From Prinsepia uniflora (lineage: Eukaryota; Streptophyta; Magnoliopsida; Rosales; Rosaceae), in contig CM064862.1 of assembly GCA_032719365.1 (NCBI GenBank), forward strand, positions 6,598,001 through 6,662,000: DNA of 64,000 nt. The letters are read 5' to 3'. Shown piece after piece: positions 21,986 through 35,394 of the stretch; position 1 is the first letter of the stretch; the number at the start of each line of letters is the position of its first letter. The position numbers and the translations under genes are program-made. The notes beneath the pieces are model-generated. The model was given only the letters and a program-made list of their open reading frames with translations. It did no database searches and was not told the origin of the DNA.

Positions 21986-24114
21986 AAAGATAATTTTTTA
22001 TTTTTTTATTTTTAAGAATGCATTTAACTGTTCAGTCTAAAAGGATTTTATAGAATGAAAAAGGAAAAGTTTGTGTTGGTACATAAAATTTTTAAAAGAG
22101 TATATACCCATTAGACAATAAATTTTAAATATAAATATTAAGATTATGACGGTGAGAATGGTAATAGTGGATATAGTGGTAGTGTAATGAGTATATATGG
22201 CGGCGACAATATGCCATGGTGGGTAGCTGTGAGGTGGTGGGTTGGGTGTATCAGTGATTAGTTGGTGGTGGTGGGGTGTTGGCGGTAGTTATGGTAGTGG
22301 TTATAATTACTACGACAATATTAATTGTGGTGGCATTTACTTAGTATTGTATGTATTTTGTTTTTTTATTTGTTTGGTTTGTATCCTAAAATCCATAAAC
22401 TATTAATTTAATTTTCTATAAAACATAACCAAATATGATTGTATAATTTGTTTTTATTTTTAAAATTCATTCTTAAACAAGGAGTTACCAAAAGTGTTTT
22501 ATAAATATATTTGTATCTGAAAAACGAACAATTATTATACTAAACCATACTAAAAGGGCCAATAATTACTCTAAATAGTAATTAAATAGTAATTAAGTTG
22601 TCCTTATACTTCGAATCATGAGAATCAATCATAGTCTACTTAATAATTTACCATTATGTGTGTGTAAATAGTGGAGTTTATTCATCATTTAGGAGGGACT
22701 ACGAGTCTCTGTATTTAGACTACACACATTTCGCCGCATTTCATTAAATCTATACTTTTCTATTAATCCTCCTCTTTGAACATTACATTTCATCAAGTAA
22801 GGAGTCAATACTTTTATTTATTTCCAAATTCCTGTTAAACTGAATCAAAATTAATTTAACTTCATATTTTATTTATTAAAGAATAAAACAATTTAGTTCA
22901 TCTTTTGACATCTATGTTTGTGACTTAGCCGCTTTATTAAGAGGACTAATCTCAATTGTGTTCTTTGCAACTTCGTTTCGGAATCTCATGGTGAGTCTTT
23001 TTTAATTGTCCTTTTAACATGAAATGTGGAATCTCATATTATTACATTATGAGATCCCTTAGTTACAGTCTGCTTCGTAACATGGCTTTCCAAACTGCTT
23101 GAAACTATGTTTCCTTCACATACTGGTGCATGCATACCATAAAATCTCTAAGAAAAAACAATCATCCTTCATCAAATTTCTCAAATGCTTAATTCCATTT
23201 GCATTACATGCCAAGATCATAATCCATGTGATTTATCAGGAAGAACTTCAGCTAGCCTTTGCCATTTGAGGATCTTGGTCCATGAAAATATAGTTTTAGC
23301 CTTTTTTTCGCCAATGCGCCTTAAAACCTCGTTCACATTTTTTAGGTTTTTTATTCTTTAATGAATAAGAATACGAAGTAAACTTACCTTGGATTACTTT
23401 GATGGGAATTTGGAAACAAAAAATTAATAAAAATATTAACTCCTAAGTTGACGAGGTGTAATGTTTTCAACAGTTGGATTAATACAAGGATCTAGATTCA
23501 ATTAAATGAGACGAAATACATGGAGCTTAAATGTAGAAACCTGCACCATGCCATTTTGCCTTTAGATGACACTAAAAAGATGACAGTTTACATTAAAATT
23601 GTTATCTATAATAATATAAAGACAACAGTTTAAACAAAAAAAAAAAGCTGTCATCTATTATAATGATAAGTAATAAAGGGATGGTACACAAACGACACTT
23701 TCTCGGCTATTATGAAATTCATGTGCATGAGGATAAAAATTTTCCCTGAAGCTCAAAGTAGTAAAGACAAACATCATAACACGCTAATGCTATAGCTACA
23801 AATTTCCCTGACCAAAATAGACTTGCTAGAAGTGTTGAAATTTCTATAGCATGTTTAAAACTCATTGTTTTTTCATCTTTTATTCTTTCTTCCTTTTTTC
23901 TTTTTCAGACTACACAAGAAGACAATTTTTTTACTTCAATTTGGAGCCCAAATTTTCATTTTCAGCTTTATTTTTGTTACATGATGTAAAATCACCTGGA
24001 TTAACTATTTTGTTTTTTTAATGAAGTTCATTTGAAAAATAGAACAAAAAGATTAAAATACATTTCAGAGATATTGAACAGTAATACCGAAATATAAGAA
24101 AGCTAATTCATTTT
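21986..24114. other. Intergenic DNA between the two copies of repeat pair 2
   Basis: AT-rich. Positions 22140-22350 are GGT/GTAG-rich simple sequence. I see no exon pattern or known domain. Confidence 0.55.
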
Positions 24115-24590
24115 TGGTAATTAACAATTTTAATTACCAAATTTTCATAAAAAAAATAATCCAGTAATCAATCATGGGAAACCAAAGGAAACCGAGGGCA
24201 TTTATCCTAGCATTTTCTGCCAAGGCGGACGCTAATATTTCCTATAAGGACTGTCGATGCGGAAAAATTTTAAAAAAAATGCATGTAATTAATTTCTAGT
24301 GAAATAATTCAGTGTTGTAAAAAATAAATAAATTCGTCTATATATTTTGTAACTATTGACAAAAACATTTTTAATATATTAGGTTATTGCTTTTGGATAT
24401 ACGATATTAGAAAGGTTGGGTTATGAAACACAAACACAAACACATTTACATAACTTAGGAAAATAATGGGCAAAAAATGGAAGAATTAATATAATGTACC
24501 ATAAGAAAATGGTTGTTAATAACTTTATGGCCCATTTTGGAATTTGTAAGATAATTATTATAATTTTGTTTAATAAAATGAAAATAGCAA
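24115..24590 (+). repeat. Direct repeat pair 2, right copy
   Basis: Copy of 21520-21985, with a small insertion of AAAGGAAACC near 24183. It ends where the ribosome-inactivating-like fragment begins. Confidence 0.85.
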
Positions 24591-24595
24591 TTACC

Positions 24596-24696
24596 AATTC
24601 TCCATTCTCCACGTAAGTAGACAATGTACCAATTACCTTTCTTAATGAGTGTCTTCCAAGACACAGTTTAGACATCTTATTACCTCGGTTCTCCAC
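24596..24696 (-). pseudogene. Ribosome-inactivating-protein-like remnant, downstream part
   Basis: The minus-strand frame has the family-like pattern of an L-G-R stretch followed by an 'LSTY' segment. It continues, in minus-strand reading order, the larger fragment at 29863-30415. The LTR insertion 24697-29862 separates them. It ends at the edge of direct repeat pair 2, so the 3' end of the gene is missing. Confidence 0.4.
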
Positions 24697-27600
24697 TGAT
24701 AGGTCCTCAAATAAGCATTATTTTATATTATTTTATACCTTTATACTTGACTTTTAATATTAAAATAATAAATAATTAGATAAAATAATTTATTTTGTGA
24801 TATTTTTGTTTAAATAAATAAAGCTTGTAATTTTGAGCATTTTGGCGAAAGAATCGTCCCGATCGGAATTATAACGAAGAAATTATGAATAAAATTCGGT
24901 GAAAATATTAATTAAGTTATTAATTAATTAGTTTTTATTTTGGAAAGCCCAAAATCATTTTAATCCATCCCATTTGTTTCATTCTTTTACATCCCAAAGC
25001 AAGCAGCAGCCCAGTTACAAACCCAACCCGCCGGCCCACGTGACCCAGCCCATGAACGAATCATGCAGCCCAGACGTCATCCCAGCTCCTGCAACCCTCC
25101 AGCCCGCATCTTCGGCCCGTTCGTCTGCTCAGCCCGCAAGTCTAGTCCGCGCGCAACTGATCCACACGGCCTGCTTGTAACGCCCCGGAAATTTAGAAAA
25201 TGTAATTTTGTAACATAATGAATAAATGACGTTTTTACCCTTGTGAATAGTATGGTCAAATTGTTGACTTTTTGATTGGTGAATCAAACGGATGTTGACC
25301 GATGACCGTGACGTAGTTCGGGACGTCACGAGTCTATAAACAGGTGGCACGCCCAATTCCGACAATCTGGGAAAAAGTTATGACGTTCGGAAGCCCAAGG
25401 ACATTTTCGTAATTTGGGCAAAAAAGGGGGAAAATGTTGACTTTTTGTTTGCCAACTAATTTTCACACGATTCGAAGACCATTAGGTAGGTCTCGATGCC
25501 CGGAGTACAACGACAGGCGGCACGTCGAAAACGGAGTTCGGTTACGGACGTTACGGGTCACGGAAGGCTAGGGGCAAAATGGTAATTTGTCCAACCAGGG
25601 GCAAAATGGTCTTTTAACCTTGATCAACCCAGGACACCTGTCTTTTGTCTGATTCTCACCCCAGGAAACAAGGAATCGGGTCTTAAGGGAGAACATAATC
25701 ATATGGCTTTAGACATAATTCCCTAAATTGGGGTTTGTCCTAATCATGCCAAATTAACACCAGATAACACCCATTTGTCTCAGCCTCATTATGATTTGTG
25801 TAATTGAGAAACCGAATTGAGAGAAATTGAACTCGAGAGACTGAGAGGTGACGGGTACAACCAGTTCGAAAATCCTTGAAATTGGGGGAAAATCGAATTC
25901 GGATTTGGGAGCCAGGAGAAGAGCAATTGAGGATTTCATTAAGTTGCTAGGATCAAAACGAACAGCTTTGCAACAAAAACGAGAAGAAATCGTGTCGAAT
26001 TGAGGAAGAACAGACGCTGCCATGGCTGCCAAAAATCGACCTTGAGTTCAGATACTTAGAGGTAAGCTCGTTTGAAATTGATCATGGAAAATTGTTACTT
26101 ATACTCTCACGATGCTAACCATATGAATTAATTGAAAAATCAGGCACGGAATCGTGAAACCCGAATAGGAGACCCGTCGAATTTCGATCGTGAGTCGTGA
26201 AGATTTGGACCTTAATTGAGGTAATTGAATTCACAGAACTGAAATGAAAATGGATTAGAAGAGATCAGTTGAAAGAACGAATCGATTTGAGGTCAAATTG
26301 ATGGAGTTTGAATCGGATCCTATCGCGGGTATTTCAACCCGTTTATCAGACAAACGGGCGAGAACGACGCACTGTAGCAGTACTGTGCTAGGCGCGTGGC
26401 TTTCACGCGCAGCCGCTTGCGGCGGCGCGTGACGGCGCGTGGGGAGGATTCCGGCAAAGTGTTCAACATGAAACTTGATGTTCTCGATGATACGAACCTA
26501 TCCGCGTTGGTTTCGGGTCAATCGGATATGGTTTCAGTGTAGTTCCGAGTACCCGACACGTTTAAATTATATTAAAATAATATTATAAAATTCCGACAAT
26601 TAGGGGGTTCCTGTTTAAGGATTATTTGATAGTCTAGTAACCTTAAATCACTTTGTTTGACAGACTGGAATATTCCCGGGACTTCGGAGGAAAACGAACA
26701 GCTCGAGGCTGAACAATCGGGACGGTGTGTGTGAGTGGACTTTTGGTTTTCTGACTGTGATGCATGCATATATGGTTTAAAATGCTTATTTATATGATTT
26801 TCTATGATTTGACATGATTGATGCTTTGATTCGGTGATTTCTCGATTTTCTCGATTTTATGATTATTATATTATTATATTCTGGCACGATTTTCGAGAAA
26901 TCATGAAATTGGTTAAAAATGATATTGTGGGCGTGAGAACCCAAGTAAATAATGATTTTGACTCGGATTTGGAGTTACATGTGAATTTGATGAATTGGAT
27001 GATTTTTGGTATTCTCATGATTTTGTTATTATTTTAATCAGTCTTTCGGGCACGTTTTACGAGGAACGTGTAAATGATGTTTTGGGCTGGGCTCGGATTG
27101 AAAATGATATTTGGACTCAGATTATGAGTCAATGATTGATTTTATGGATTTACGTGATCGTGGCAACTCGGGTTTACGGTTGCACGGATTTACGTGAAAT
27201 TGATATTTTGGGGTTGGGACCCAATGGAATTGTGTTTCTGATTGGATTTGTATTTCCATGTGATTATATGATGATATTGATGATTTCGGATTTATAAAGT
27301 AAATCGGGACTTTGATTAATTTGGGGCTGAGACCCTGTGTTGATATATGATTTGGTTTTTAATGCAACTGTTTTTCACTGGTTTTTGTGATGATGATATG
27401 TTGCGGATAATTAGGGCTTTCGGGTGAAAATATGTTTTTCCCCGGAGTGCACCCTGGAGATAACGCTCGCCTTCGGGATGGAAGTGTTTACCCCGAAAAG
27501 GTCACGTAGCACGGTCTTTGTCGAGCAGCCGAGGGAGGCTTGACTCAGATCAGATGTGCTGGATATACATAGATCGGTAAGTGATGTGTTCACTAGATCT

Positions 27601-29862
27601 GGATTGCCGGCTTGTGATGTGTTCACAGCGGCGGATGCTCGGATTTTGAGCGGTCCTTGAGCCTATTGATATGCACGCGTTGCAGGGATAAAACGTGACT
27701 CTAAGCAACAAGATATGGAAATAAGTCCCGTGGTTTTGTGGAAATTGTTTTTATTGATCCCCTGAACATATTTAATTGATTTCCCATTATTACTCGTGTT
27801 TTATGATATGCATGCATGTTTGTGAAAATTGGAGGGTAAGAAATGTGTTTTGGTAAACGTATTTATCAAACTTTATTTTGTCCACTCACACCTTTATTGT
27901 TTTATGCACCCTCCAGGCCAGTGTACAGGTAAGAGGGCTAAAAACGAGGCAAGCGAGGCAAAAGAATAAATAGACCGTTGCGCACTCAGACATTCTACAG
28001 AGTAGGAATTTGACCCCTATCTGTAACAGTACCTATGCTCTTATTGTCTTTGACTAGTCAAACTTGTGACATCATTGGTCTGTAAAACTTAACTATCCCT
28101 TGTCTGACAATGTTTTCGGGATTGGTTGTGTGTTGTATGTATATAAGTTTGGTTACTTTCGGAAATTTTTAGTTATTGTCAGACGGGAGCAGGATTCATC
28201 ACGACTATCGAGAGATAATCGGGATGGGTCTTGTCACTGCTCTTCAGCCCGCCTCCAATTCAACAAACCCGGTCCAGTCCCTTCAGCAACCAGTCCGTAC
28301 GCACAACTACCCTCCTACACAAATCCAGCCCAGCCTACCCTCACCTACCCACTGCACAAATCCAGCCCAGCTGGTGCATAACCACTCCAACCCAGCAGCA
28401 CAGCCCATTACCTACAGCAGCACCAACCCACTCCAACCCACCCTATTTTGCATCAGAAAATCAGATTTTTCAGCCCTAACCCATCCTTAATTTCATCATT
28501 ATTCATCATTTCATTTTTAATTATTTTTATTGTAATTTTTATTTAGTTCTTGTTAGTTTTTTCTCCCTATAAATAGGGGTTCAATTCATGTAACAAAGGA
28601 GTTCTCATTTTGTCCCATTTTATTCCTCTTTTAGTAGCTAGGTTCTCTTATTTTCTCTCTAGTTTCTCTTCTTTTAGTTCATCTTCTTTCTTTTTATTCT
28701 TTATTTTTGGGGATCATTTTAACTTCTTGTAGTTTCTTTTATTTATTTAGCTTTCTTTTAATTCTTGTTCTTAATTTATGTTATTTCTTAATTTCATTTC
28801 TTCTTTACTTTGTTCTTATGATTTTTCTTTGAGATCTCTTAAATACATTTTTATGCTTTCCTTAAGAAATACCTAGGCCAAGTATTTCCGAAATAATTCT
28901 AGAATTTAAGTTCGCATTCTTATGTTTTATCCTCCATCTTCATAAGATTCTAGCCGTTGTTCGGTGTTCCTTATGAATAACATTTCATTGTTTCCATCCA
29001 CTTTCGGAATCACAAGCTGTTCTTGGATTCCGAAAGTGTAACTTTCTTCCCTTTACTTAAATTCTTGTTATTGTTTCAGTTTACTTATAATTCAATATAT
29101 GTGTTGGTATTTTCTTTCTAATATTTGTAAATGTGAATACAATCTCCATGTGTTTTACTTTTTTAATTTCATCTACTTCATATGTTTTAGTGCTTAACCT
29201 TCAATTTAATGCTAAATGTTTATAACCGCTGTTCGGTGCACTTAGAATAGGTTTAAAGCGATTTAAATGTTTAACACACATTGAAATCAATAACGTAAGG
29301 TAAATCGTATTATAAGTGTTTTTTACCGCTGTTCGATGCATTTATAATATTGAAAAATGTATGCATGTATTTGAGATGATTAAGGTAGGATTTCGTGATT
29401 GGTTCAATATGAGCATGATGTTAGAGTGTTAGTAAAATATGTGTTTGAAGAAAATTCACTTGCACAAAAATTAAAGTAGAAGTAGAATTAAGTTCTTAAT
29501 TGTTTTTATTTGTTTTCTTTATTTTATGATTACAATCTTTACAAACCCCCCATTTAATTCTTTATTCTTCTAATTCTTTATTCTTTTATACTTTATTTCA
29601 TTAATTCATTAATTCTTTTATTCTTTTATTCATTTATTCTTTAATTCTTTATTTAATTATTTAATTATTTACTTCTTTAATCTTTAATTCATTATTCTTT
29701 GATTATTCATCATTCTTTTTAACTAACATATTATTAATGTTGCCTAATTTCCCCAGTTAAAAACGATCCCTATTTAACAATACTACAATTACACAAAAAG
29801 TGTTTAAATTGCATAACACTCGAATTACGTGTTTAATTTAATATGTGGTTTGGGCGTTACCA
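24697..29862 (+). mobile_element. Solo LTR of the non-coding element family, split by a nested LTR
   Basis: Left part 24697-25175 starts TGATAGGTCCTC; right part 28242-29862 ends GGGCGTTACCA. Together they form one LTR of about 2.1 kb, with GCCCA-rich U3, TATA box near 28569 and the CUGUU stem-loop array at 28939-29349. Flanks TCCAC and TTCCC are not a clean duplication, consistent with age or rearrangement. It is more diverged than the copies at 2989-12692. Confidence 0.8.
25176..28236 (+). mobile_element. Solo Tekay-like LTR (family C), 3061 bp
   Basis: Starts TGTAACGCCCCGGAAATTTA, ends GGGATGGGTCTTGTCA, and is flanked by the exact 5-bp duplication CTGCT (25171-25175 and 28237-28241). It has the family layout: CAGGTGGCACG block, CGCGTG-rich block near 26400 and GACGGGAGCAGG near the end. 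No internal sequence is present, so LTR-LTR recombination removed the body. Confidence 0.9.
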
Positions 29863-30415
29863 TTCCCCATTTCAGTGTGGCTTCCATTCCTACAAAGATC
29901 ATGCAGTTTAATCCTTACAATTCTTACACAATGAATATTGTTGGCATCATTAAAGTGATAGAAAACATCATTGCGTATGAAACCAAGGAGAAATAAATCT
30001 TCTAAGTCAAAGATTAAAGAAATACTATGTATATCTATTTTTTTGAAGCGTTCTACATATGGTATGTTTTCATGTAAGACTGGAAGATCATAAACTACCT
30101 CTTTGCTAGATTCGTTGATTATCTCCACTTCCTTTTTTTCACACTATCCCGAAATTTTTTGAGAAACTCCTCATATTGTTCCGTTGTGATGGTTCAGAGA
30201 TCGTACGAAAACGCCATTAAATGTTGAAGCTCAATCGCCGGAAGACGAGAGGGATTAGCAGTCCGTTTCTTATCACGTTTACCAGCTGTAATGGGAACAT
30301 CGTCAGAATCCTCAGTCTCATCTGAAGGGGGATTATTATGGAAATGATCAGGAATGTTTTCAATCGGAAAGTCAACTTGATAAAATATTTTTTTTAATAG
30401 AAATGATATTGACAT
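29863..30415 (-). pseudogene. Ribosome-inactivating-protein-like gene remnant (decayed)
   Basis: Reading the minus strand: an acidic/basic N-terminal stretch, then a segment beginning 'TTEQYEEFL', then a segment containing 'FLLGF' and 'YHFND'. The last two are laid out like the N-terminal half of the rRNA N-glycosidase fold of the family. A TGA stop near 30200, a frameshift at an A-run near 30140 and the LTR insertion at 29862 break it. Functional protein is not expected. Family assignment is by pattern only; a family search would settle it. Confidence 0.4.
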
Positions 30416-31872
30416 GATTATTTAATACATAAATAGCTCTAATTGCGATATATATGTATAAAAACAACTTGATAAAATGAAAGAGTAATACGAAAAAATA
30501 CCACCAAAATAAGATGCGAGTATTGTCCACGATCTACGATCATATTATTTGTTTGATCATTCTCATAATAAAAAAATACACTCTTAATATAAGACGATTA
30601 TTATGCTATTTAAAATCCCTATTTAAAATCTGAATGTGAAAATTTGTCTCTTTATAAAGACTACTGTAGGAGTTAGTTTTATCAACTTCCATGAATCTCC
30701 TCCCTTCCTTTATTAAACTCTAATTTTATCTGCATTCAAGTGAACGAGATAAAACCAGTGTCAGTAAAAATAATTTTTTTATTAATGAAGATTCAAGTGG
30801 AAATCTAATAGCTATATAAAATAATAAGAGCTCCTTAATACCACATGTAGATAAAAGTTTAAGGAACGTTAATGTTATGGTACTCAAACAATGTCGACGC
30901 ACAAAACAGAAATTTAAAGGCTAGTTCTTAAAGTTAGTATCTTTTATTCCCTAATTCAATTTGTCAAAACCATTATTCTTTGTGTAACTTAATTAGAAAA
31001 GATTAAGATTATTTTCTCAATGATAATTTTTGTCCACACGATTCATTATGCACTTCGTTATACTACAAAGTGTTACATCTATATAAGCAAATTATAAGTT
31101 ATAGAATTTATACATTGTTTATTTTTTTTAACACATCAAAATGGTGTTTTTTATTTTTATTTTTTTGGTCATTCATATCGAAAGATGTATGCATGAAAAT
31201 ATTTGCCTCAAGCAATTTTGTTTCCTTTTACAAAATCAAATAAATTATAACATAAACGTTCTAAATATAACATTTTTATGTAAAATGTAACAACCACGCA
31301 TTCTGAGTATTCGTATAAAAATAAGAATCTCAACTCATATGTACACTCATCATCAACTTTAGCTAAAGCATCCCACAAGATTTATCTCTCAATAAACAGT
31401 TATAAATAAAATATTGTAAACCTCTATATTAAAACCTTAACTAGATGAATAACCGTGTAAAGACTCCAAGCAATTTGTTCTTTATGCTTTTATTTATTAT
31501 CTAAACAAAAATTAAAATTCAGTTTATTTATTAATATATTCTTTGACATAATAAAAAATTTAAACTTTCCTCAGCCATTTCATCATTTAGCAGATTGTAC
31601 ATGGCAATTATTTTGCAAGATTATTGCACGACAATGACAGCCTACAATTATATAAGAATCTAATGTACATGTGACCCACACATAAGTGACCTAACATGCA
31701 TTTTGATTATATTAAAAACATTCATCGATAAAATTTCAATATTTTGAATTCATAAAAGATGTAAAAGATATGTATGTCGTGTTTTTTTTTTGTTAAAGAA
31801 AAAAATTAAACAAAAATAAAATTGAAATCCCAAATATGGTCAAAGAATGGTGAGGGATGTAGTTGGATAATT
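30416..31872. other. AT-rich intergenic region upstream of the FMN hydrolase-like gene
   Basis: No gene is supported. It should include the promoter of the gene that starts at 31873, but I see no single decisive TATA box. Confidence 0.5.
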
Positions 31873-32060
31873 ATGGCTATGTTCTTGAAACTACCCGCGA
31901 TGCCTTTGCCTTTCCCTCTAAGTCTAAGGCAGCGGCACAGCTCGGTTCAATTTCGCTCCAAAGCAACAAAAATGGCTCTAACTACACTGAAGGCCCAGAT
32001 TAATACCAAGCCCTCTTTTCAAAATAGCACTCAAAAGCTTCCCATCCTCCTATTTGACAT
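31873..32060 (+). pseudogene. FMN hydrolase-like gene, 5' piece of exon 1 (transit peptide and start of motif I)
   Basis: ATG at 31873 is the first in-frame methionine. The frame runs to LPILLFDI and then enters the Tat LTR. GACAT (32056-32060), which encodes the nucleophilic Asp and part of the next codon, is the duplicated target site. Confidence 0.8.
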
Positions 32061-32632
32061 TGTGGAACCCAGAATCATCCGAAAATTATGGAGTCACCAT
32101 GTGTCCCGTAATTCCCAAAAATAACACTGATCATTCGAAAAATACCCGCACATCAAATAATCTATTTACCAGTTAAATACGTTATTTGGCCGGGTTAAAA
32201 CCTCCGTAATATTGATATTCTCTCCGTGAGATAATTATCGTTATTCTTAATAACGATAAATTAATATTAATATTAAAATACACTAAATATCATTACTATC
32301 ATGATAAACCATCATTATGATTATCAAAATAATATATTATTCATTTAATAATAATATATTATTTATTAATTAAATATTCAAACCGACCAATCAGAACTCT
32401 CCAAGGCTCCCAAGATTTTTCTATAAATAGCAAGGCACATTTCACTTCCAAGGTACGTTGATTCTTCGTTTCGAAGTATATCCTTTTCCTCTCTCAAAGC
32501 TAACTTAAGCATCAGAGTGTTCTTGGTCGAACAACCCCTCGGGTAAATCGATCGAAGCAACGATAGCTAATTGTTTGCTGTCTGCAGGAATTGTGAGGAC
32601 TTTTCGCGACGAGTTCAATCTTTGATTCAACA
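32061..32632 (+). repeat. 5' LTR of the Tat element
   Basis: TGTGGAACCC...TTCAACA, 572 bp. TATAAATA at 32422-32429. Confidence 0.92.
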
Positions 32633-32634
32633 GT

Positions 32635-32652
32635 TGGTGCTTTCATTGAGAG
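32635..32652 (+). promoter_or_regulatory. Primer binding site of the Tat element
   Basis: TGGTGCTTTCATTGAGAG starts 2 bp after the LTR. TGG at its start pairs with the CCA end of a tRNA; I cannot name the tRNA with certainty. Confidence 0.7.
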
Positions 32653-32687
32653 CTATTGAGTTATACTCAGAAGAAGCTCTCTCATTT

Positions 32688-32815
32688 GTTCATCGTTCAT
32701 CTTTCTTCGTTCGTCGTTCATCGACATTGTTCGAAGATTTTGAACGTTGTTCATCACTCATCAAGAATTTGTTCATCGTTCATCTCCCTTCGTTCGTCGT
32801 TCATCGACATTGTTC
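32688..32815 (+). repeat. 83-bp partial tandem duplication in the Tat leader
   Basis: GTTCATCGTTCATC...TTCATCGACATTGTTC occurs at 32688 and again at 32771. It lies in the untranslated leader before the gag ATG at 32824. Confidence 0.8.
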
Positions 32816-32823
32816 AAATCAGC

Positions 32824-35394
32824 ATGGCTAAGGTTCGTCGATCCGTTCAGTCAGCCAGAGAAGGTGTTTCTGCCTCAACAGCTCAGACGAGGAATGAGAC
32901 TCACATTGAGACTCCGGAGAAGCGCCCTGCTCAACCCAGGCGTGTGACCATAGAAGCGCCCATTGAGACACTCGGAGGGAGACCAACCTTCAGCTTCGGA
33001 ACCTTCCCTTCTTCGGCCAGCCAAATACCCCCGCCAGGGGAAGGAACTTCGGCTCTACAACGGGCAGGCGGGAGATTGATGGGAAGTACATCACGACATG
33101 AGCAGCCTGCAACAAACATGGTCCTAAGGGACTTCCTGGATGGGAATCATGACATCTCAGGGAGAGGTCACCCCCAACCCCCCCAGGACATCTTGGCGCA
33201 ACAAGTTGAAAGGTTGAGCAACCAAGTTCAACTTCAATCGGAGCTCTTGCAGCAAATCCTCGCAGGGAGACCAATCCAGGAGCAGCACAGACAGGAGAAT
33301 ACCCAAAGACGCCCTGGGAAAGAACAAGTCCGCTGCCAAACAATGTCACGAGATACTTCGCTTAGCGACTCTGGAGCGGAAAGTCACGCTCGTCAAGCGA
33401 AAAGCCCACAACGCCTAAAGCCGTTAGTACGTGAATGGCTAGGAGGAAGGGTTGGGGCAACCTCACGAGCAGAGCTCTCACAGCACTCACATGGGAGTAG
33501 GGGGCAACCGCAGGCTCTATACCAAAACCTAAGGCGATCTGTCCACGACAGTGAGGGAGAAGATGATGCCTACTCCCCTACACGATCCCATAGATAGAGG
33601 GAAGAAGCCCACGGAGGTTCTCGACGACTGTCACAACGGAATTCATCGCTTCAGCACGGCGCATTACGGGCTAATGATGTTCAAAAGATACTGGACAAGC
33701 ACCTCCGTGCTCAGCGAGGTGGCGATCTAGAGGACGATCTACGCCGCCAAATACAGCTCTCTACACCCTTTGTAAGAGATATCGAGGAGGAGCCATTTCC
33801 CCAGAGGTTCGCAACGCCGAACTTTACCCCATTCAAAGGAACCTCCGATCCGGTAAAACACATAGATTATTACCGAGGAGTCATGATCCCCCACAGGTCT
33901 AACGATGCACTTATGTGCAAAGTTTTCCAGGCTTCTCTTCAAGGCCAAGCCATGACTTGGTTTAATCATCTCCCCCCATGGTCGATTGAGTCCTTTGAAG
34001 AGTTGGCCTTGGCATTTGTGAAGGAATACGCACAACTTCGGACAATCGAGGTAAAGGATGACCACCTTTTCTCTGTCCGAAAGAGAACAAAAGATACTCT
34101 GCGACAGTACATACGCAGATTTTGCGAAGAGAAGTCTCGCATTGTCGGCTGTAGTGACCTTGTAGCAGCAATGGCGTTCAAACAAGGACTCCCTCGGGAC
34201 AGCCAACTTTACGGGGATATCGTCATGAGTAATGCGCGAAGTCTCACCAAAATACTTTCGCTAGCAGAGCGACATGCAAGTTGGGAGGATGAGAAGAACG
34301 CCACTCAAACTCAGGACCATGTTGGAGCTGGTGAGAAGACCCCCAAAAGGGAGGAATCCCATGGAAAGTTTACGGCTGGAAAGACCAACAAGCGCAAGGC
34401 GGGACAACCTTCCCAAACTCCGGCAGTAGGGAAGCCTAATTTGCAACTATCTTTACCAGTCCATCAGATCCACAGTGAGATTAAGGACAAACCATGGTTT
34501 AAAAAGCCAGAACCAGTCAAGGGAGATCAGGAGAAGGCTGATAAAACAAAGTGGTGTGCCTTCCACGAGTGCTATGGGCACAACATCGGAAAATGCATAT
34601 CTTTTGAGAGATATCTCCGAAATCTCATCAAGGAAGGGCATTGTACTGAGTATGTCAAGGGGAAGGCTGCAGATCGACCTACTGACAAAGGACCAAAGGA
34701 ACCTGCAGCCAAGATGATTCGCATCAACACCATCATGGCTGAATCAGAATTGCTAGGAACCACCTCCAAGCAGAAAAAGAGAAAAATACGAGATGCTCTT
34801 GCCATCTCTCAAGTCTCCCAAGTCACCACCACCGGGGTGGCCAACGACCTTGTCGTTGGTTTCTCTTTGAAGGAAAAGGAGGGACTTGATTGGCCGCACG
34901 ATGACGCATTGGTCGTATCAGTCCAGATCGCTCATGCTCAGGTTGATCGTGTTCACGTGGATGAAGGGAGTGCAGCGAATATCCTCAGCCTGGAGGCAGT
35001 TCGCCAGATGGGGTTAGAAAGCCTAGTAGTAAAAGGGGCTGTCCCTCTCCGAGGCTTCAATGGGTCAACTAGTATGACCATTGGTACTCTCCAGCTAGAT
35101 GTACATTCAAACCCCGTTGTCACGACCCAGACCTTTTACATCATGGACGAGTACTCTCCATACAATGGAATCCTCGGAAGGCCATGGCTTCACAAAATCC
35201 TCGCAACCACATCAAGCCTCTACCAAAAGATTAGATTCCCTATTCCCGGTGGTGGAATCGGAGAAACCAAGGGCGATCAGACGATGGCTCGACGGTGCCT
35301 CACCGAAGGGCTAAGGGAGGTAAAGGTGGCAGAATTCATTCCCCAAGCAGGATCATCCAATGGGGGCAAGATTTCTTCTTCATCTCCCAAATAG
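32824..35394 (+). pseudogene. gag-pro: Tat gag-protease frame with one premature stop
   Basis: Starts MAKVRRSVQSAREG at 32824. A TAG at 33595-33597 interrupts the frame (RSHR*REEAHGG) and the same frame continues to 35394. Domains after the stop: capsid-type core around 33820-34260 (NFTPFKGTSDP... SLQGQAMTWFNHLP), a zinc-knuckle-like CAFHECYGHNIGKC at about 34555-34596, and a retropepsin with VDEGSAANILS at about 34957-34990. The second stop (35392-35394) may be a regulated readthrough site; see the separate entry. The protein would form the particle and process itself. Confidence 0.85.

Noticed and set aside
24692..29867. Clean target duplication around the split solo LTR
   Set aside because: TCCAC and TTCCC match at only three of five positions, so a duplication is not supported.
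33595..33597. Readthrough site in gag
   Set aside because: TAG AGG GAA does not match a known leaky context; it lies within gag and looks like a mutation.
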